Shown here piece by piece: positions 1-7,836 of a DNA stretch of 15,859 nt (positions within the stretch are counted from its first letter, which is position 1; each line of letters starts with the position of its first letter). The position numbers and the translations under genes were made by a program. The notes under the pieces were generated by a model. It did not search any database. It was not told the origin of the DNA and saw nothing but the letters and a program-made list of their open reading frames with translations. This DNA comes from Promethearchaeota archaeon (GTDB lineage Archaea > Asgardarchaeota > Lokiarchaeia > Sigyniarchaeales > SOKP01): the NCBI GenBank assembly GCA_030615145.1, contig JAUWZT010000051.1, positions 1 to 15,859 of the forward strand, read 5' to 3'.

Positions 1-66
1 AAAAGCCAAAAGTGGACCTTACAAGATAACCAAGACGCTTTAGTTGAGATCTTTCTCGAAGCGTAG
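1..66 (+). CDS. Possible 3' end of an upstream gene (partial)
   Basis: The first 21 codons of the window are open in frame 1 and end at a TAG (64-66), giving a tail rich in charged and hydrophobic residues (ending LVEIFLEA). This stretch is visibly richer in G and C than the AT-rich DNA from 67 to 255, as expected at a coding/non-coding border. The opposite strand has a stop within the same stretch. Nothing about function can be said from so short a tail, and it could be chance. Confidence 0.35.
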   Translation, partial: KSQKWTLQDNQDALVEIFLEA

Positions 67-132
67 AAAAAATAAGAGTCGTTATATCGTTAAGGTGAGA
101 ATAATGTCGGATTAGAAAAGAATAAAAATTAT

Positions 133-143
133 AAAAAAAAAAA
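133..143 (-). terminator. T-tract terminator downstream of the 1784-aa gene
   Basis: A run of 11 A on the plus strand (11 T on the minus strand) lies about 113 bases beyond the stop codon of the minus-strand surface-protein gene. Archaeal RNA polymerase terminates at T-rich tracts without needing a hairpin, so this is a plausible terminator. The surrounding DNA is very AT-rich, which limits confidence. Confidence 0.4.
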
Positions 144-255
144 TACTTCATTGAATACTGAGTATAGTATAAATTAAAATTATAATGTCCAATAAATATT
201 TTAAATTATATTAAGTGAAAATAAAAAATTGAAAAATAAAAATTTAGGAAATTTA

Positions 256-3200
256 TTATTTTAGTAATGCCCCTTCTTTTTTATCGAATAATTTATCTCT
301 CAATATTTTTCCATCGAGAGGAGCACCTTTTAAAAATTTAGATGTTTTACCTAATTCGTTTTGAAAAATTTCATTGAATGAAATCTTACGATCAATTATT
401 CGTACTCCAGGATCTTTTTCTTTAGTTAATGTTTTTCTATATTTCCTAACTTTTCTAACTTGTTTTGGATATTTCAACACTTTTTTGTAGGCATAGAAAT
501 ATCCTGTTATCAAAACGGCAGCTGCAATACCAACACCCATTAATATCTGAAACATTAAGAATTCTTCCTCTGGTCTGAATACATTTAATGATATCTCAAA
601 GTCTTGAATATAATATTGATCACCCGCTAAAGCACTTATTGTTATAGTAAACGTACCATCGGATAAGTCAGGAATAGTCATTTCGTAAATGCCATCATTA
701 TCCGAATCTGTAAGAATGCCACTTCCAAGTTCCGAAACATACGTAACTATTGCGCCTGTAATATTTCCTCCAAAATCGGTATTATTTAAAATGATTTTAA
801 TTTTGATAGTATCTCCAGGCCTTTTATCTACTTTATTCGATCCAGATGAAGTAGTAATTTCAACATTGATCTTTTTAAGGTTTACTCTTATATTTATTAA
901 TTTTGTCTGATATTTTGGTGATTGAGCCTCAATTGTTAAATGATTTACACCTATTTCTAATCTTTCAGTTGTATTAATAAGTATTGAATATTGTTCCAAT
1001 GGAATACTTTCATTTAAATATGCTGTTAAGGTTTCGGATGTTAATAAAACATTTGCTCCTGTAATATGAGTATCTGTAAAATCGGAATATCTTACGGTTA
1101 TATTTAATATTTCGCTTACTATTAGCTCAATATTAGGATCACTAGTTTTATTTTGATTATTTAAGAAAATTTGTAAGTTTTCAGAACTGATTTTATTTAT
1201 TGTTACTATTGGGTTTATAATTTTTGTTTCAAAATTTTCCAATTGAGCAACAATCGTTAAAAGATTGAGTCCAATGTCAGTTTCATCTGGATTAATAAGA
1301 ATAGAATACTGTTTTAAAGGTTCATTTTCAATCAAAGGGCCTGTAAAGTTTCCTGATAATAAGACTGTTGCATTTGGTAAATGATCACCTGTTTTATTAA
1401 GATATTTTATGGTTATATTTAGCATTTCACCTACATTAAGTTCAATATTAGGTGTTTGAGTCTTATTTTCATTATTTAGATATAAATCAAGGCTAGTTTC
1501 TAAATCTGGAAAAATTGTCGTATAAGTTATGTTAAGATAAACATCATCTATAGAGATAGTAATATTTCTATCTAAACTAAATTCATCTGCAAGAAAAACT
1601 TCAATTGAAAGATTTACGTGCTCAATAATTAGAGGTGTGATGTCGAATCCGTCTAATTTTCCTTCTTGAAATGTTGTATTGGCTGTAGTTAATTTTACTG
1701 TTTCGGGATGCTGATTTTCATTAATTAAAATCCTTATTTCTGAATTTGGAGAGGATTCAGTCCAATTCTGATCAATTTTATATTTAAAGTTAAGTATTGC
1801 TTCATTAACTATAACAGTATCACTACTAAGATCACTAATCTTACCAGCATCTTGATTCCAGGATACAGAGGTAAACTGGTCAATTTTCTTTTCATAAGTA
1901 AAGGTTAAATTAAAAGATCTAATGGTTAATAAATCCCAGGTATCAATATCCACGTTATATTCATTATCTTCACAATAAATATCTATTCCCAACGTAATTG
2001 TAAAATTAAAACTATCACTTTCAAAAGCAGAAGTCAAGTAAGAAATTAGAATTTCTTCGGGAATATTTTCCAATAATGTATCTGTATAATTACTTATCGC
2101 TGGGGTGTCTTGCCCAAGATCACTTGTTTTATTGAATGCTACTTGAAATGAATTATTATTATCTATATCTGAAATTAGTACGTAAAATGTTGCAAAATCA
2201 CCTATACCAAACTGTGTATCTGTTGGTGGATTCTGACCTTCTGTATAATCCCCAGGGCATTCAATGCCACCCCCATCGTGAGGCGAGACTGTAACTGTTG
2301 CATTAAATAATGCCTCAAGTGAGGCAGAAGTAATAATATAATCTGACATATTGATAGGCATTGTTATATTTTTTTTCCAATGTATACTGGGAGTATTTCG
2401 AGTTTGATCTACGCCTTCATCCCATTCGTGAGATATATATAAACCCGCTGAATTACTACCGCTAATATCCGGGGATATCGGAAATTCTGGATTGTTGAAA
2501 GCAATCCAATCAATATCGTTGAGTTGTTCATCAATTCTCATTATACCTGAATCTCCTATGACACTTAGATTTGCATGACCAGAACCTGATGTTGCTTTAA
2601 CATCTGAATTATCCCCTACTACTTTTGAATACCAAGTCGGCTCTATAGGATCATCAAAGGTTGGCTTATTGAGCAACTGCGTTTCAAAAATTTCTTGACC
2701 AGATGTCCCAATAAAACCTAAATCTCCATCTATTATTGATTTTGATGAATCTTCTGAATATCCAACTAAATTTTGGTTTAGAAATGAATTAATTAATAAA
2801 AGATTTAAGAAGATAATAATTAAAATAAAGAGTTTAGAAGGTAGCTTTTTAAACTTATTAGTTCTTAAACCTATATGCCATATTTTTCTTAATTTTATCC
2901 CAAATTGATTTTTAAATAATTTTTGTTTCTCTTTCTTATTTTTAAAATTTTTAACTTTACTATGAGATTTTGATTTTTTCTCCGTAGAATTATTAATAAC
3001 TTTATTTTGGGACTTTCCAGTTTTCTTTTTAATAATTTTTTCTTGCTCTATCTTCTCACTTGTGGATTTACTTTTTAAAAGCTTCTTTGTTTTTTCGATT
3101 TCTTGTTTATATTTTGAATCAATAGCAGCTTTACGGCTAACGATATCAATTTTAGGAGTTTCTTTTTTAAGTAAAGTTTTTCGATACTTCCGCACTTTTC

Positions 3201-5610
3201 TTACTTGTTTAGGATATTTCAATATTTTTTTATAAGCGTAAAAGTAACTTCCTAATCCTATGAAAGCTACAATTGCTATTATCAATAGTGTTTGAAAAAG
3301 AATTAGTTCTTCTACAGGTCTGTTAGCAGTAATTATGATTTCAATACTTTCAAAGTTATATTTATCACTTCCAAAAGCATTAATTATTAATGAATGGGTT
3401 CCAACAGGTATATCTTCTATTATAACTTCATAAATACCCTCATTATCGGAACCTTCAAAAATGCCATCTCCAAGAGCCCAACTATATGTAACTAGTACTC
3501 CCTTGATGTTTCGGTCAAAATCAGTATTATTAATATAAATTTTAATTGTAGTGCTTTCTCCTGGTCTTATATCTATTCGATTAGAACCTGAAACAGGTGT
3601 GATTATTGTATGAATTTTTCTAACATTAATTCTTGGATTTATTGTTTTTTCTTGATAATTTGACTCTGTAGCCTTTATCGTTAAAAGATTAATTCCATAA
3701 CTAAACTTTAGTGTTGTATTTACGATTATTGAATACTGTTCAAATGATGAACTTTCATTTAAACTTTCTATGAGGTTTTCTCCTGTAAGAAAAACCGTTG
3801 CTCCCGAAATGTGAGCTCCCGTATAATCGTTATATTTTATAGTTATATTTAAAAGTTTATCAATTGCAATATCAAATACGGGATCTAGTGTTTTATCTTC
3901 GCCATTTAAAAATAATAGCAAATTTTCGGTTTGGATTTTTGTTACAGTAAGGATTGGGCTTATTTTTCTAGTTTCATAATTAATTTTGTGTGCAACTATA
4001 TCAAAATGAAAATCTCCTATATATAATTCATTTGCGTTAATAATAATCGAATAATGTTCAAAAATTTCATTTTCTAATAAGATTCCTGTAAGATTACCTG
4101 ATAATTGCACAATTGCTCCCGAAATATGAGCACCAGTATCATCAGGATATTTCACGGTTATGTTCAAATCAGTTCCTATAGGAAGTTCGAATAATGGATT
4201 AAGAGACTTATTAACTCCATTAAAAAAAATTTGTAAATTTGTTTGAGCGTCAGAGAATATTACAGTGTATGTTATATTAAGATAAACATCATCAATTGAA
4301 ATAGTGATATTATTATCTAATCTGAATTCATCTGCAAGATATACTTGAATTGATAAATTAATTTTTGTTTCATATGGAATTAACGATGTAACATCAAATC
4401 CACCTATTTTTGCTACCTGATAGCTTGAATTAGCTTTACTTAGTTTTATTGTCTCTGTTAGTTTATTGTTATTAATAAAAGCTCTAATTTCGGAATTTTG
4501 GGATGATTCAGTCCAATTATCATCAATTTTATATTTAAAATTAAGCTTAGCTTCATTTATAATGACCGTATCATCACTAATATCACTAATCTTGTCTCCA
4601 TCTTGATTCCAAGACACAGAAGTAAATTGATCAATTTTTTTTTCATAAGCAAATGTTAAATTAAAAGATCTAATGATTAGAGAATTCCATCGATCTATAT
4701 CTACACCCACTTCATTATCTTCGCAGTATATATCTATTCCAAGAGTAATTGTAAAATTATAACCATCATTTTCCAATACTGATGTCAACACATCAATTAA
4801 AACAGATTCGGGATCCACATTCATTGGCGAATCATTATAATTACTTATCTCTGGGGTATCTTGCCCAAGATCACCTGTATTATTAGAAGCCACTTTTATC
4901 GGTTGAAAAGTTTCATTTACATCTGATAATAAAACGTAAAATTTAGCATAATCACCGGTAGAATAATCATCAAGACCAATATCACCAAATCTATCAATGC
5001 CACCTCCATCGTGAGGTGAGACTGTAACTGTTGCGTTAAAAATTACCTCTAATGAAGCAGAAGTGATTTTATAATCGGAGAAATTTACTGGCATATTTAT
5101 GTCTCTTTTCCAGTGCACACTAGGTCTATTTCGAGTTTGATTTATGTTTTCATGCCATAAATGAGATACATGGCAACCAGAAGAATTAATTTCATAGCGG
5201 TCTGGTAAAATAAGTAAGTCTGGATTGTTTGTAGCTGTCCAATCACTATTGCTGAGTTGTTCATCAATTCTCATTTCACCTGAATCTCCTATGACACTTA
5301 GATTTGCGTGACCTGAACCTGATGTTGCTTTAACATCTGAATTATCTCCTTCTACTTTTGAATACCATGTCGGCTCTATAGGATCATCAAATGTTGGATT
5401 TTCAAGCCAGCCTACTGTAAATGTTTCTTGAGCTGCGATGTGAATATCTTCTGGTGTTTTTAATTTTTTAGTATCTAATGTGTTATTTTGGAAATTATAA
5501 AAATTATGATTATTAATTAAATTTAATAAAAAAACACTAAGCAACAATAGTAATAACGTGAAAACTATGTTTTGGTGTTTACCTTTTTGAAAATTTCTTA
5601 ATATAATCAT
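256..5610 (-). CDS. Giant tandem-duplicated surface protein with two ectodomains and four membrane helices
   Basis: The 1784-residue product reads as two whole surface proteins fused in frame. Unit 1 has a signal/anchor helix (about 16-33), an N-terminal globular domain (about 65-320), a beta-rich domain (about 321-450), two related Ig-like repeats (about 459-559 and 562-666), a third Ig-like module (667-765), a membrane helix (about 769-793) and a tail starting KYPKQVRKVRKYRKTL at 798. A Lys-rich linker (about 814-925) leads to unit 2: a second signal-like helix (926-944), the same domain series (about 975-1680), a membrane helix (about 1684-1708) and the same tail motif (from 1713). More than 40 N-x-S/T sequons fit archaeal surface N-glycosylation. 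Each ectodomain has exactly two cysteines (146/296 and 1118/1213), suggesting one disulfide. Predicted topology is in-out-in-out-in. The ATG at 5610 gives a good signal helix, but no strong Shine-Dalgarno site is seen. Function is unknown; a receptor, adhesin or S-layer-associated role is possible. Confidence 0.9.
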   Translation of the reverse strand: MIILRNFQKGKHQNIVFTLLLLLLSVFLLNLINNHNFYNFQNNTLDTKKLKTPEDIHIAAQETFTVGWLENPTFDDPIEPTWYSKVEGDNSDVKATSGSGHANLSVIGDSGEMRIDEQLSNSDWTATNNPDLLILPDRYEINSSGCHVSHLWHENINQTRNRPSVHWKRDINMPVNFSDYKITSASLEVIFNATVTVSPHDGGGIDRFGDIGLDDYSTGDYAKFYVLLSDVNETFQPIKVASNNTGDLGQDTPEISNYNDSPMNVDPESVLIDVLTSVLENDGYNFTITLGIDIYCEDNEVGVDIDRWNSLIIRSFNLTFAYEKKIDQFTSVSWNQDGDKISDISDDTVIINEAKLNFKYKIDDNWTESSQNSEIRAFINNNKLTETIKLSKANSSYQVAKIGGFDVTSLIPYETKINLSIQVYLADEFRLDNNITISIDDVYLNITYTVIFSDAQTNLQIFFNGVNKSLNPLFELPIGTDLNITVKYPDDTGAHISGAIVQLSGNLTGILLENEIFEHYSIIINANELYIGDFHFDIVAHKINYETRKISPILTVTKIQTENLLLFLNGEDKTLDPVFDIAIDKLLNITIKYNDYTGAHISGATVFLTGENLIESLNESSSFEQYSIIVNTTLKFSYGINLLTIKATESNYQEKTINPRINVRKIHTIITPVSGSNRIDIRPGESTTIKIYINNTDFDRNIKGVLVTYSWALGDGIFEGSDNEGIYEVIIEDIPVGTHSLIINAFGSDKYNFESIEIIITANRPVEELILFQTLLIIAIVAFIGLGSYFYAYKKILKYPKQVRKVRKYRKTLLKKETPKIDIVSRKAAIDSKYKQEIEKTKKLLKSKSTSEKIEQEKIIKKKTGKSQNKVINNSTEKKSKSHSKVKNFKNKKEKQKLFKNQFGIKLRKIWHIGLRTNKFKKLPSKLFILIIIFLNLLLINSFLNQNLVGYSEDSSKSIIDGDLGFIGTSGQEIFETQLLNKPTFDDPIEPTWYSKVVGDNSDVKATSGSGHANLSVIGDSGIMRIDEQLNDIDWIAFNNPEFPISPDISGSNSAGLYISHEWDEGVDQTRNTPSIHWKKNITMPINMSDYIITSASLEALFNATVTVSPHDGGGIECPGDYTEGQNPPTDTQFGIGDFATFYVLISDIDNNNSFQVAFNKTSDLGQDTPAISNYTDTLLENIPEEILISYLTSAFESDSFNFTITLGIDIYCEDNEYNVDIDTWDLLTIRSFNLTFTYEKKIDQFTSVSWNQDAGKISDLSSDTVIVNEAILNFKYKIDQNWTESSPNSEIRILINENQHPETVKLTTANTTFQEGKLDGFDITPLIIEHVNLSIEVFLADEFSLDRNITISIDDVYLNITYTTIFPDLETSLDLYLNNENKTQTPNIELNVGEMLNITIKYLNKTGDHLPNATVLLSGNFTGPLIENEPLKQYSILINPDETDIGLNLLTIVAQLENFETKIINPIVTINKISSENLQIFLNNQNKTSDPNIELIVSEILNITVRYSDFTDTHITGANVLLTSETLTAYLNESIPLEQYSILINTTERLEIGVNHLTIEAQSPKYQTKLINIRVNLKKINVEITTSSGSNKVDKRPGDTIKIKIILNNTDFGGNITGAIVTYVSELGSGILTDSDNDGIYEMTIPDLSDGTFTITISALAGDQYYIQDFEISLNVFRPEEEFLMFQILMGVGIAAAVLITGYFYAYKKVLKYPKQVRKVRKYRKTLTKEKDPGVRIIDRKISFNEIFQNELGKTSKFLKGAPLDGKILRDKLFDKKEGALLK
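421..2667 (-). repeat. Tandem repeat copy 2 (second ectodomain + anchor + tail motif)
   Basis: This part encodes residues 982-1730 of the same protein, repeating copy 1 domain by domain: the NPTFDDPIEPTWYSK-like start (KPTFDDPIEPTWYSK here), the SPHDGGGI and YCEDNE motifs, the Ig-like repeats, the membrane helix and KYPKQVRKVRKYRKTL. Confidence 0.9.
3163..5400 (-). repeat. Tandem repeat copy 1 (first ectodomain + anchor + tail motif)
   Basis: This part encodes residues 71-816 of the 1784-aa protein and aligns along its whole length with copy 2 at 421-2667. In the N-terminal part the offset is exactly 911 codons (2733 bases). Residues 72-119 are nearly identical between the copies, while the rest is clearly diverged. 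Confidence 0.9.
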
Positions 5611-5724
5611 TGGTTATTCTACTCATCAATAATTTTAAACAATGGATTATAAATAATTGAATTTGTAATATTTAATTTTATAAGTTACTTAAGATTATTA
5701 TTTGTTTTAAATTCATTTATCTCT

Positions 5725-5747
5725 ATATTTTAAATTCATTATATTTA
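5725..5747 (-). promoter_or_regulatory. Upstream element shared by the two surface-protein genes (copy at the long gene)
   Basis: The 15 bases ATTTTAAATTCATTA (5727-5741) recur exactly at 7635-7649, upstream of the 558-aa paralogue, with similar flanks (TATA before, ATTT after). A one-mismatch-type variant, GTTTTAAATTCATTT, sits at 5704-5718. On the minus strand the element contains TTTAAAAT, which could act as a TATA box. Here it is over 100 bases from the start codon. A closer TATA-like TTTATAAT lies on the minus strand around 5647-5654. AT-richness makes chance similarity possible. Confidence 0.35.
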
Positions 5748-5836
5748 ACCCAATTCAATTTGCATTTTCAAATAAAAAAATCAAAGAAGATAATTTTTTA
5801 GAATTAATCATAGAAAATAATTCAAATTATTCTTAA
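5744..5836 (+). pseudogene. Relic of a winged-helix gene (paralogue of the gene at 7837-9093)
   Basis: Reading the plus strand from 5744 gives about 30 codons ending at TAA (5834-5836). They align without gaps to residues 25-50 of the 418-aa protein encoded at 7837-9093: FNPIQFAFSNKKIKEDNF then LELIIENN against FSPIQLVFKNKRFKEDDF then SELIIEND, 17 of 26 residues identical. The DNA also matches directly, for example CCCAATTCAATT and AATCATAGAAAA against GATCATAGAGAA. No start codon, promoter or remainder of the gene is left, so this is a decayed fragment. Its divergent orientation next to a surface-protein gene mirrors the intact arrangement around 7600-7836, indicating that the divergent pair was duplicated together. 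Confidence 0.75.
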
Positions 5837-5905
5837 TGATATTAAAGGATTTGATAATAAGATATAATAAATCAAATTAAAATGAAAGATTAGATAGAGA
5901 TAATG

Positions 5906-5913
5906 AAAAAAAA
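5906..5913 (-). terminator. T-tract downstream of the 558-aa surface-protein gene
   Basis: Eight A on the plus strand (eight T on the minus strand) begin ten bases past the stop codon of the minus-strand gene. This fits archaeal T-tract termination. Confidence 0.4.
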
Positions 5914-5922
5914 GGCTGTTTT

Positions 5923-7599
5923 CTATTTTTCTGATTTGATTCCTTCTTGTTGATTTACTAGTAATTTTTCTCTTAAAATTTTACCGTTAAGAGGAGGTCC
6001 TTTTAAAAATTTAGATGTATTATCTAATTCGTTTTGAAAGATTTTTTTAAATGAACTCTTGCGTTTAATTATGCGTATTCCAGGATCTTTTTCTTTTATT
6101 AAGGTTTTTCTATATTTCCTAACTTTTCTAACTGGGACAGGATATTTTAAGTATGTTTGGTAAGCAATAAGATAACTTGCTAAAATGGCTGCGCCGAATA
6201 TTGCAATAATAAATAATCCCGCAAATATCCAAGGTTCTGAAAAAATATCTGCAAAATACTCTTTATAAGATATATACAGATATACATCTGTTATTGAAAT
6301 AGTAATGTCATGATCTAACTCGAAATCGTCAGCTAGAAAAACCTGAATAGAAATTGTAAAGTTTTCATAAGGCAAAATTTTCGAAGAAATATCAAATCCT
6401 TCAGAATTAGCTTCTTGAAAAGAGGATGAGTAGATATAGTCGATTAAATAAATAGTTGGGTCAAATTTCCTATCGTTAATATAAATTAATATTTTAGAAT
6501 TTTGAGATGATTCTGTCCAATTCTGATCGATTTTATAATTAAATTTAAGATTAGCACCAGTTATTTGAACACTAGAACCATTAATTTCATTTAAATTTTG
6601 ATTCCATGATACAGAAGTGGATTGACTGATCTTTTTCTCATAAGTAAATGTTAAATCAAGAGTTTTAAAATGTAAATCGTCCCAATGATCACGATCATTA
6701 CCAGAATAATTATCTTCACAATACATATAAATTCCTAAAACAATAGTAAAATTATTATGACCTGGATCTACTTCTAAAACACTATTTAAAGCATCGATTA
6801 TTGCTTGCTCATCAAAAACTCCAATTAATCCTTCTATATCGTATAATAAAAGGCTATCATTACCTAATAAACGCGTTTGATTAAAAGCAATTCTGTAAGT
6901 ATTCAACTCATCAATATCCAATGTGCTAATTTCAACATAGAATTGAGCGTAATCATAAGTTTCGAATTGATTTATAAATACACCTGGTCTAGCATATCTA
7001 TCATTTGGAGTATCAATGTCTGGATCGACGCTTGCATTAATTATTGCGCTAAATGATAAAGATGTAATAACATAATCAGACATATCAACTGGTAAGCTCA
7101 CATTTGTTTTCCAATGCATACGAGGTGTATTTTTTGGTTGACCACCACTCTCTAATTCCCACCACCAATGACTACACCAACATCCATCGTCATCAATTCC
7201 GTAATATGGAACTGATGCACGCTGAGGTATGATAACCAAATCGCTCTTATTGAAAGCCTTCCAACTTGATTGGGTGGCTGTATTAAGAAGAACTTGTTTT
7301 TCTCTTGATTCCCCATTTATTATTAGATTTGCTTGACCTGGGCTTGTACTAGTACCAACATCTGACTCATCTCCCTCAATATCGGGAATCCAAATAGGTT
7401 CAATCGGATCTTCGAATGTTGGATTATCAAGCCAAAGAACATCTGTATAATAAGTTTCACCCGATGGTTTAATTATTAACTGGTCATTATTACTTGTAAA
7501 ATTGATAGGTAATAAAAGGGGTAGCACAATAAAAATAATAATTGTTAAAAATAGAAGTATTACTCCAAATCTTTTCTTTATTTTAGGCCTTAATAGCAA
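5923..7599 (-). CDS. Membrane-anchored surface protein, short paralogue of the 1784-aa protein
   Basis: The 558-residue product has an N-terminal signal/anchor helix (about 11-31), an extracellular domain, a C-terminal membrane helix (about 457-480) and a basic cytoplasmic tail starting KYPVPVRKVRKYRKTL at 485. It matches the N-terminal and beta-rich domains of both units of the larger protein (NPTFEDPIEP at 59-68, the SHWWWE...HWK region at 143-163, YCEDN at 293-297, EKKISQSTSVSWNQ at 321-334, NWTESSQNS at 360-368) but goes straight to the anchor without the Ig-like repeats. The tail is 49/62 identical to that of the larger protein, far above the ectodomain. Cysteines are at 140, 142 and 294. 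The TTG start is favoured by GTGAT (minus strand, 7605-7609) five bases upstream and by a basic N-terminus before the helix. Function is unknown. Confidence 0.9.
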   Translation of the reverse strand: MLLRPKIKKRFGVILLFLTIIIFIVLPLLLPINFTSNNDQLIIKPSGETYYTDVLWLDNPTFEDPIEPIWIPDIEGDESDVGTSTSPGQANLIINGESREKQVLLNTATQSSWKAFNKSDLVIIPQRASVPYYGIDDDGCWCSHWWWELESGGQPKNTPRMHWKTNVSLPVDMSDYVITSLSFSAIINASVDPDIDTPNDRYARPGVFINQFETYDYAQFYVEISTLDIDELNTYRIAFNQTRLLGNDSLLLYDIEGLIGVFDEQAIIDALNSVLEVDPGHNNFTIVLGIYMYCEDNYSGNDRDHWDDLHFKTLDLTFTYEKKISQSTSVSWNQNLNEINGSSVQITGANLKFNYKIDQNWTESSQNSKILIYINDRKFDPTIYLIDYIYSSSFQEANSEGFDISSKILPYENFTISIQVFLADDFELDHDITISITDVYLYISYKEYFADIFSEPWIFAGLFIIAIFGAAILASYLIAYQTYLKYPVPVRKVRKYRKTLIKEKDPGIRIIKRKSSFKKIFQNELDNTSKFLKGPPLNGKILREKLLVNQQEGIKSEK

Positions 7600-7604
7600 A
7601 TTTT

Positions 7605-7609
7605 ATCAC
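7605..7609 (-). promoter_or_regulatory. Shine-Dalgarno site deciding the TTG start of the 558-aa gene
   Basis: GTGAT on the minus strand can pair with the AUCAC of the archaeal 16S rRNA 3' end. It ends five bases before the TTG at 7599. Confidence 0.5.
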
Positions 7610-7630
7610 TAAATTAATTTTTTACTAATT

Positions 7631-7654
7631 TATAATTTTAAATTCATTACATTT
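7631..7654 (-). promoter_or_regulatory. Promoter-like element of the 558-aa surface-protein gene
   Basis: This copy of the shared element (core ATTTTAAATTCATTA, 7635-7649) lies 36-50 bases before the TTG. On the minus strand its TTTAAAAT would put transcription initiation a few bases before the Shine-Dalgarno site, a sensible core-promoter spacing for an archaeon. The match with 5725-5747 supports common origin of the two upstream regions. Confidence 0.4.
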
Positions 7655-7781
7655 CTAATCTTCCCTATCTAAGTATTAAAAAAATTATCGTATAAAAAAT
7701 TACCCTCTTTTTTTGTCAACATAACGAATTTTCAATAGTTTAATTGATTAAATTTAAGTTAATAAATTACTTAAGACATAA

Positions 7782-7793
7782 TTATATATATTT
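7782..7793 (+). promoter_or_regulatory. TATA-like promoter of the 7837-11365 operon
   Basis: TTATATATATTT lies 44-55 bases before the TTG start at 7837. With the usual archaeal TATA-to-start distance of about 25 bases, this leaves a leader of roughly 20-25 bases that includes the Shine-Dalgarno site at 7823-7827. Confidence 0.5.
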
Positions 7794-7822
7794 TAATTTA
7801 ATTAATTTACTTATAAAAAATT

Positions 7823-7827
7823 AGAGG
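7823..7827 (+). promoter_or_regulatory. Shine-Dalgarno site deciding the TTG start at 7837
   Basis: AGAGG ends nine bases before TTG. The nearest in-frame ATG is far downstream, inside a region that has a paralogous relic at 5744-5836, so the TTG start is the best choice. Confidence 0.6.
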
Positions 7828-7836
7828 CAAACCAAG

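Noticed and set aside
102..116. GGTGAG followed by ATG TCG GAT TAG, a ribosome-site-like minigene
   Set aside because: Only three codons; probably chance, with nothing to suggest a leader peptide for any downstream plus-strand gene.
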